Below are positions 14,516 through 19,186 of a DNA stretch of 19,186 nt, one piece after another. The stretch is taken from the NCBI GenBank assembly GCA_900543205.1, contig UQQM01000033.1, positions 1 to 19,186 of the forward strand, given 5' to 3'. This stretch comes from an uncultured Bacteroides sp. (lineage in GTDB: Bacteria > Bacteroidota > Bacteroidia > Bacteroidales > UBA932). Positions within the stretch are counted from its first letter, which is position 1, and each line of letters opens with the position of its first letter. The notes beneath the pieces were generated by a model, which saw only the letters and a program-made list of their open reading frames with translations, ran no database searches and was not told where the DNA came from. Both the position numbers and the translations under genes were made by a program.

Positions 14516-16252
14516 CTATTCGACGGGAGTATAGATCAGTTCGAAGGTCTCCTGGTCGCGGGAGAACTGCCTGAAGAAATCCCACATCAGCCTTGCGGCG
14601 GGCTTGAAGTTCCAATGGCCGTAGTCGTTGACCACCACAAGCCGCATCATGGGCACCTCTCCCTTGTATATTACGCCTGTCTCCATGGAAATTCCCGCGC
14701 CCTTGCCGGTCACGATGGTCTCGCGGTCGCTGAGACTGAAACCGAAGACGGGATCCTTGCCATAGTCAAGGCTGTCTATGCCGTCAAGCCCGTCCATGAG
14801 CAGATATGCGTTCCAGGCGTTCAGGTAATTGTTGCCCTCATAATTGTCCGCAGTATAGAAGGGCACGACCTCATCGGCCGAACCGAGCACCCCGCAATAG
14901 GGCATCTCTACGCAGCCGCGCTTCTGGGCCGCCTCGGCCATGAAGGAGCGCAGCCCGTATGCGCTGCGGTTGAAGTTGCCGAACAGGCCGCCGGAATGGC
15001 CGCCCACCGCCGCGAACACATGGGATTTCACGATTCCGAGCTGGGTGGAGGTGATGGAGCCGGCCGAAAGACCCTCGCAATAGATTCTCGAAGGATCAAG
15101 CTGGGGATATTTGTCCGTCAGCTCATACAGCACGGCCTCGACCCCGTCATGGCCCATCGCCCCGGCGGTGCGGCTGCCCTGCCATTCCATCTCCACTACG
15201 AAGAATTTCTCCTCGGCGGCGAGTTCGATGAATCCGGAAGTCTCCGCCTGGGTACGGGGGTCGTTGGTGTTGCCGTGAAGCAGAACCACGACAGGAACGC
15301 TCCTGTCAGGGGCGCCTTCCAGAAGCTCCTCAGGCCAATATTCATACCAGAGCCAGGGCAGTTCGCCCCCTGGACGTTCCTTCACGACGACATTGCGCAC
15401 TATCCCGAAATTCTCCGGAATCATGTAGGGCTCCAGCTCATACGGGCCGAACTGTCCGAAGGCGGCGCCCATATAATGGGTATGCTTATAATTGTTGAAG
15501 CGGTAGTTGCGGCAGAACACCTTGTCCCATGCGTCCGCGAAAAGGGCGTGCAGGTCCGAAGCGGACAGACTGCTGACAGCCACGCGGAGCAGGGGTTCGT
15601 CAGGATTCTCATATAGCTTGACACCGTCCAGCTCACCGCAGGCTACGGCACCGTCGGCGGCGATATAGGCCTTCGCCACACGGGCGGCATTCTTACCAGC
15701 CACGTAGGCCGGAACTCCGTAGGATTTCTCTTTGAGGGGGCTCACCGCCCTGCCGTCAACCGTCAGGATTCCGGCGATATGGTCGGCGGCCTCCGGCAGC
15801 AGCACCCTGTTCACGAAGTCAGCTCCTTCGCCGAAGCCTATGACCTTGATGTTCCCCGAACGCGAATAGCGGTTGAACAGTTCCTTGAAGACTTCGAAAT
15901 CAGCCTCGGAATCGTACTTCCCCGCTACGGGGTTGATGACCATGGCTCCGGCGTGGTCGCTCTCCGCATATTCCGGCAGCCCGAGCCCGTCCACAAGGGC
16001 TTCGGCGGCATTGGCGTCCAGCTCTCCGTCGGGATAGATGAAGAACTGGGGTGCAAAATTGTAGGAACGCCCCTCGAAAGACGTCTCGAAACTGGCGGGA
16101 AGCGTATAGACCACATTGTCAGGCAGAGGGGGAAGCTGGTATGCAGGCCCACGGCCGTGGGGATCGGGGACATGCTGTCCGAAGGAAGGAACACCCGCGC
16201 CGCACAGCAGAAGGGCGGCGGGAACAAGGAATCGTCTTATCATCATATTCAT
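14516..16252 (-). CDS. Secreted PHB-depolymerase-like esterase (alpha/beta hydrolase)
   Basis: 578-residue exported hydrolase. The signal peptide (RRFLVPAALLLCGAGVPSFGQ) has a likely type I site after residue 26. The C-terminal half (about 300-578) is a catalytic alpha/beta-hydrolase domain of the PHB-depolymerase/feruloyl-esterase-like group: oxyanion-loop HGN (326-328), nucleophile elbow GLSAGS with S396, probable acid D460 (GSADEVVP) and base H546 (DYGHWNF). The N-terminal half (about 90-230) also looks hydrolase-like (AGAMVINPV, then IKVIGFGEGADFVNRVL), but where the elbow would be it has G-F-G-E-G without the serine, so that part is probably non-catalytic. The gene begins 8 nt after the MBL gene stop, so both are co-transcribed. 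The start could also be at the ATG two or three codons later. The substrate is unknown; an ester of a plant or microbial polymer or small molecule is possible. Confidence 0.82.
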   Translation of the reverse strand: MNMMIRRFLVPAALLLCGAGVPSFGQHVPDPHGRGPAYQLPPLPDNVVYTLPASFETSFEGRSYNFAPQFFIYPDGELDANAAEALVDGLGLPEYAESDHAGAMVINPVAGKYDSEADFEVFKELFNRYSRSGNIKVIGFGEGADFVNRVLLPEAADHIAGILTVDGRAVSPLKEKSYGVPAYVAGKNAARVAKAYIAADGAVACGELDGVKLYENPDEPLLRVAVSSLSASDLHALFADAWDKVFCRNYRFNNYKHTHYMGAAFGQFGPYELEPYMIPENFGIVRNVVVKERPGGELPWLWYEYWPEELLEGAPDRSVPVVVLLHGNTNDPRTQAETSGFIELAAEEKFFVVEMEWQGSRTAGAMGHDGVEAVLYELTDKYPQLDPSRIYCEGLSAGSITSTQLGIVKSHVFAAVGGHSGGLFGNFNRSAYGLRSFMAEAAQKRGCVEMPYCGVLGSADEVVPFYTADNYEGNNYLNAWNAYLLMDGLDGIDSLDYGKDPVFGFSLSDRETIVTGKGAGISMETGVIYKGEVPMMRLVVVNDYGHWNFKPAARLMWDFFRQFSRDQETFELIYTPVE

Positions 16253-16260
16253 ATCAATGA

Positions 16261-17100
16261 TTATTTCATCTGGTCGTCACTGTAGTTCACCCTCACGCCG
16301 TCGCGCACATAGAGCAGGTCGAGCCCCATGGAACCGCCGGGGTTTTCCGCGCCCTCAACCCTGCCCGAAAGCAGGTCGCGGCAGATGCGGCCGAGGTCGT
16401 ATATCCTCTTGGTCGTCTCCTGGTTGGAGTTCATGAAATGTCCGTTGTACAGGAAGTATATGTCATTCGCCTGCATCCACGCGAGTGTCCTGTCGCAGGT
16501 TTCCGCCATGGTGGAGAAATCCGTGAAAAGAAGGAGGTTGCCGTTGCCGAAGGAATCCCCGCTGAAGCCGTAATGATTGGCCTTGTCCATGAAGGTTACG
16601 GAACCGGCGGTATGTCCGGGCGTGAAGAGCACCTCGAGAGTCCTGCCGCCGAGGTCGATGACCTGCCCGTCCTCCAGATAGCGGACCTTGCCGTCAAAGC
16701 CGGGTGCCATTTCGGGAAGGGCGGCCTCGTCGGCCCTGCATATCCATATTTCATCGAAATTGTTGCAGCCGCCGGCATGGTCGGGATGGACATGCGTGAG
16801 AATCACGTCGTACGGCTTGTCCGTAATCGACTCCACTATCCCGTCGAGTCCGGGGATGACGGTGCCCGTATCGATGAGCACGGCCCTGTCGTCGCCCTCG
16901 ACAATATAGAGGGTCTCGGAAGACATCACGTGGCCGGACCCCACCCAGAGGTGTTCGTCAACCTGGCGGAAAACGACGTCGGGCCCCTCATAGACCACGG
17001 GATAATCGAGGGGAAGGGCGTATCCGCCGCCCTGGACCGGCTGCGCCGCAGCGCCTATTGCCAGCAGAAAGCAGAATACGGATGAAAGAATTTTACTCAT
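16261..17100 (-). CDS. Secreted metallo-beta-lactamase-fold hydrolase
   Basis: 279-residue MBL-fold protein with a complete two-metal site: HVHPDH (H103, H105, D107, H108), H163 in TPGHTAGS, D182 in FSGDSFGNG and H221 in YNGHF. The start is placed at the ATG at 17100, because the peptide MSKILSSVFCFLLAIGAAAQ is a good signal sequence; the frame is open 19 codons further up but that extension looks non-coding. The protein is therefore exported. The HxHxDH motif is shared by subclass B3 beta-lactamases, glyoxalase II, lactonases and many others, so sequence alone does not support an antibiotic-resistance role. It is the first gene of a two-gene unit with the esterase (8-nt gap) and is divergent from the EFR1 gene. 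Confidence 0.88.
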   Translation of the reverse strand: MSKILSSVFCFLLAIGAAAQPVQGGGYALPLDYPVVYEGPDVVFRQVDEHLWVGSGHVMSSETLYIVEGDDRAVLIDTGTVIPGLDGIVESITDKPYDVILTHVHPDHAGGCNNFDEIWICRADEAALPEMAPGFDGKVRYLEDGQVIDLGGRTLEVLFTPGHTAGSVTFMDKANHYGFSGDSFGNGNLLLFTDFSTMAETCDRTLAWMQANDIYFLYNGHFMNSNQETTKRIYDLGRICRDLLSGRVEGAENPGGSMGLDLLYVRDGVRVNYSDDQMK

Positions 17101-17136
17101 GATGCGGTTCAATTTTCCAAAATTTTCAAAATATAG

Positions 17137-17144
17137 TAAATTTG
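17137..17144 (+). promoter_or_regulatory. Candidate -7 promoter element of the EFR1 gene
   Basis: TAAATTTG matches TAnnTTTG exactly, 37 nt before the ATG at 17182. A TTTT (17113-17116) lies 20 nt upstream, close to the TTTG -33 consensus at the right distance. Confidence 0.55.
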
Positions 17145-17181
17145 TCCGTGATTTCATGCAAATCGACCGTCAAAACAACCG

Positions 17182-17955
17182 ATGATATTCTATTTTTCCG
17201 CAACAGGCAATTCATTATGGGCCGCAAGGCTGCTCGGACAGCATTTCGACATGACGCCGGTATCCGTCGCTGACGCGATGAAGAAAGGTGAATGCCGTTT
17301 CGACCTCGCCCGCTCCCCTTTCGTGATGTTCGTGTTTCCGGTCCACTCATGGGGCCCGGCCGTCACCATGCTCAAGTTCGTGGAGCGCATGGAGCTGGAG
17401 GGCATTGAAGGCAAGCCCGTCTACGCAGTCTGCACCTGCGGCGACGACTGCGGGCGCACCGACGAGGTCTTCGCGGCCTCGCTTGCGGCAAGAGGGATGA
17501 AGCTCACACGCTGCTTCTCCGTGACCATGCCGAACTGCTACATACTTCTGCCGATCTTCGACATAGATTCGAAGGAGCTGGAACAGCGCAAGCTCGAGAA
17601 CGCCCCGGCCGAACTGGAGGAGATCGCCTCCGCCATAGAGAAGGAAGAATCATCGGGCGGACTCTACAAACGCGGTTCCGGCTCATGGTTCAAGACCAGG
17701 GTGATAAACTACGGCTTCCGCAAATACATGCAGGGCGAAACGGCATTCCGCACCACAGGCGACTGCACCGGCTGCGGCCTCTGCGCCGAAGTCTGCCCGG
17801 AGAACAACATCCGCCTCGGCGCCGACGGACTCCCCTCCTGGGACAAGCACTGCGTCCAGTGCCTCGCCTGCATCCACCGCTGCCCCGCAAGAGCCATCGA
17901 GTACGGCACCATCACCGTCAAGAAGGGGCGCTACCGCAACCCGCTGGTATTCTGA
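17182..17955 (+). CDS. EFR1 family flavodoxin-ferredoxin fusion protein
   Basis: 257-residue electron-transfer protein. The N-terminal flavodoxin-like domain (residues 1 to about 155) has the FMN phosphate loop FSATGNSLWAA (5-15) and the FVFPVHSWGPA segment. The C-terminal part carries two [4Fe-4S] ferredoxin motifs of the CxxCxxCxxxCP type: C195, C198, C201, C205 (CTGCGLCAEVCP) and C224, C227, C230, C234 (CVQCLACIHRCP). No membrane segment or signal peptide is present, so it is cytoplasmic. Such EFR1-type proteins are common in anaerobes; partner and exact role are unknown. The start at 17182 has no strong Shine-Dalgarno site, as usual in this phylum. It is divergent from the MBL gene and convergent with the GH31 gene. 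Confidence 0.9.
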   Translation: MIFYFSATGNSLWAARLLGQHFDMTPVSVADAMKKGECRFDLARSPFVMFVFPVHSWGPAVTMLKFVERMELEGIEGKPVYAVCTCGDDCGRTDEVFAASLAARGMKLTRCFSVTMPNCYILLPIFDIDSKELEQRKLENAPAELEEIASAIEKEESSGGLYKRGSGSWFKTRVINYGFRKYMQGETAFRTTGDCTGCGLCAEVCPENNIRLGADGLPSWDKHCVQCLACIHRCPARAIEYGTITVKKGRYRNPLVF

Positions 17956-18004
17956 CAATCCTACATCCCTTCAGACAGGACGCTTCCGTCCCGGCAGCCG
18001 GAGA

Positions 18005-18039
18005 CGGAAAAAACTGCCGGACCCGAACGGGCCCGGCAG
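18005..18039 (-). terminator. Terminator of the GH31 gene
   Basis: CTGCCGG (18014-18020) with CCGGCAG (18033-18039) and CCCG with CGGG inside make an 11-bp stem with one A-C mismatch and a 2-nt loop. On the minus strand it is followed by TTTTTTCCG. It lies about 67 nt after the GH31 stop, in the gap between two convergent genes, and may also limit read-through from the EFR1 side. Confidence 0.85.
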
Positions 18040-18105
18040 GCAGATAATCCTGACTTTGCTCACCAAACAAAATATCGACTGTATGAGGGATTGTGTCTAA
18101 ACCGA

Positions 18106-19186
18106 TCAATATTTCAGAACTATCTTTGCATCCCTGTCGGCGGGGAGCGCCGGCAGTTTCACGCTGGCCTCACGCACAGAGGCGTCATAGCTGCATTCCA
18201 GAGCCGTTCCGTCCAGAGTTACGGACGAAGGCTGCCGCGTGAGTCCTCCGAAAATCACGGTCACCTCGCGCTCGGGAGACATGTCCTTGTAGGACCCTTC
18301 CCTTGCTGCAATGGTCAGGGTGCAGCCGGAGGCGGTGGCGTTCTTCTCAAGCAGGGTGGTGGCATATTCGCTCCTGTAGGCCTCGCTCACGCCGTCGTCC
18401 TCATAGTAGAGAGTGCTGCTGCGCCCGCGTCCGGGAGCCACGTATATCCTGTAGGCGTCGCTCTTCTCCTGGAGGCTCTGTATGCCCTCGTGCGCCAGGG
18501 GGATTATCGCTCCCGCCTTCACGAACCAGCAGTTCTCGTCGATGGAATACTGGAGCTCGTCCACTGTTCCTCCGCGGACCATTTTGTGATGGGCCATGTC
18601 GTACCAGTCGTTTCCGGCGGGGAACCAGACCTCGCGGCCGGCCAGCCCGGTCCCGGGGTCAACAGGCTCGCATACAGTGGCGACCAGGATGTCGTCACCG
18701 AACATGTACTGCTCCTTGTAGTCGTATGCGGCGTCTGTCTCGGGATAGTCGTAATACATCGGGCGGCACATGGAGATTCCGCTGTCGTAGGCCTGCCTGG
18801 CGGCACCGTAGATGTAGGGGGTCAGCGCGTAGCGCAGCTCGAAGGCGTCCTTCATGTATTCGTAGTGGTCCTCGAACATCCATATCCTGCGCTCGAGCAC
18901 GTTGGAATTGGTGCTGTGGGTCTTGAATATGGGAGAGAACACTCCAAACTGGAGCCAGCGCGTGTAGAGCTCGGGGTCGGTGGGATTGTCGCCTCGCTGC
19001 ATGTGGCCTCCGAGGTCGTGGCCCCAGTATCCGTAACCCACATTGGACGCGGTGGCCGTGAAGTACGGCAGGAATTCGAGCACCGACCAGAGAATATGCG
19101 TGTCGCCGGAGAAGCCCTTGCTGTCCACCACGGCGGGCAGGGCCCGCATCACGTCCCGAAAAGTAGGGAAGCGGCGTGTCCCGACG
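18106..19186 (-). CDS. Glycoside hydrolase family 31, C-terminal part (5' end outside window)
   Basis: C-terminal 348 or so residues of a GH31 enzyme (alpha-glucosidase, alpha-xylosidase or related). The visible part begins near the acid/base region (KGFSGDTHILWS) and continues with FTATASNVGYGYWGHDLGGH, SPIFKTHS, the helical segment ELRYALTPYIYGAARQAY, and beta-sandwich domains (FVKAGAIIPLAHEG, STLYYEDDGVSEAYRS) to the stop at 18106. The catalytic nucleophile region lies outside the window. The frame stays open to the edge, so the GTG and ATG near 19150 are internal. The residues just before GFSGDT (RALPAVVDSK) do not show the GxxRY-like stretch usual in this subgroup; this may be subfamily variation or a frameshift at the edge. 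It acts on alpha-linked glycans; whether it is exported cannot be seen. Confidence 0.9.
   Translation of the reverse strand, partial: VGTRRFPTFRDVMRALPAVVDSKGFSGDTHILWSVLEFLPYFTATASNVGYGYWGHDLGGHMQRGDNPTDPELYTRWLQFGVFSPIFKTHSTNSNVLERRIWMFEDHYEYMKDAFELRYALTPYIYGAARQAYDSGISMCRPMYYDYPETDAAYDYKEQYMFGDDILVATVCEPVDPGTGLAGREVWFPAGNDWYDMAHHKMVRGGTVDELQYSIDENCWFVKAGAIIPLAHEGIQSLQEKSDAYRIYVAPGRGRSSTLYYEDDGVSEAYRSEYATTLLEKNATASGCTLTIAAREGSYKDMSPEREVTVIFGGLTRQPSSVTLDGTALECSYDASVREASVKLPALPADRDAKIVLKY

Noticed and set aside
14450..15616. 388-codon open frame on the plus strand.
   Set aside because: Antisense to the esterase gene, which has a signal peptide and catalytic motifs; no domain in the shadow product.
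16261..17100. Possible carbapenemase (HxHxDH as in subclass B3 beta-lactamases).
   Set aside because: The motif is general to the MBL superfamily; no further B3-specific feature was recognised, so a resistance call is not supported.

Overview
This window looks like a chromosomal segment of a fairly GC-rich member of the Bacteroidota, probably order Bacteroidales; an Alistipes-like genome would fit but is not proven. Support comes from four exact matches to the Bacteroidota -7 promoter element TAnnTTTG in front of genes, several Cys-lipidated surface or periplasmic proteins, a lipoprotein-type Omp85 (TamL-like) protein, a bacterial V-type ATPase operon ending in I-K, and proteins of Bacteroidales type (PfkA, GH31, EFR1 ferredoxin). 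No transposase, phage, CRISPR or plasmid gene is visible.

Layout. (1) 1-3785, plus strand: the end of a V-type ATPase operon, B (cut by the window edge), D, I and K, closed by a clear terminator. The K subunit keeps the Na+ ligand residues known from Enterococcus. (2) 3786-4315: about 530 bases without a credible gene but with several strong hairpins, including a bulged 15-bp stem. (3) 8509-4316, minus strand: TrmH/SpoU-type RNA methyltransferase, TamL-like outer-membrane lipoprotein (ATGA overlap) and a cytoplasmic GH13 enzyme. (4) 9307-8675, minus: a nitroreductase with a lipoprotein signal. (5) 12481-9393, minus: three tightly packed lipoproteins of unknown function that appear to be built from two, three and one copies of a similar beta-rich module. 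This is the best candidate here for an undescribed system. (6) 12658-13629, plus: 6-phosphofructokinase with an Asn in place of the usual Mg-site Asp, followed by tRNA-Ala(CGC), whose 3' end is one arm of a perfect 22-bp inverted repeat. (7) 14392-13928, minus: YbaK/EbsC family Cys-tRNA(Pro) deacylase. (8) 17100-14516, minus: a two-gene unit of a secreted metallo-beta-lactamase-fold hydrolase and a secreted PHB-depolymerase-like esterase with a degenerate extra hydrolase-like N-terminal region. (9) 17182-17955, plus: EFR1-type flavodoxin/ferredoxin protein, divergent from the MBL gene. (10) 19186-18106, minus: C-terminal part of a GH31 glycoside hydrolase, cut by the window edge.

Functionally, most genes are housekeeping or envelope related: ion-motive ATPase, glycolysis and alpha-glucan use (GH13, GH31, PfkA), translation quality (YbaK, TrmH, tRNA-Ala) and envelope biogenesis (TamL). 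The accessory part is the lipoprotein trio, the lipoprotein nitroreductase and the MBL-esterase pair, for which no precise function can be read from sequence. All family calls are from recognised motifs by eye; no search was run.
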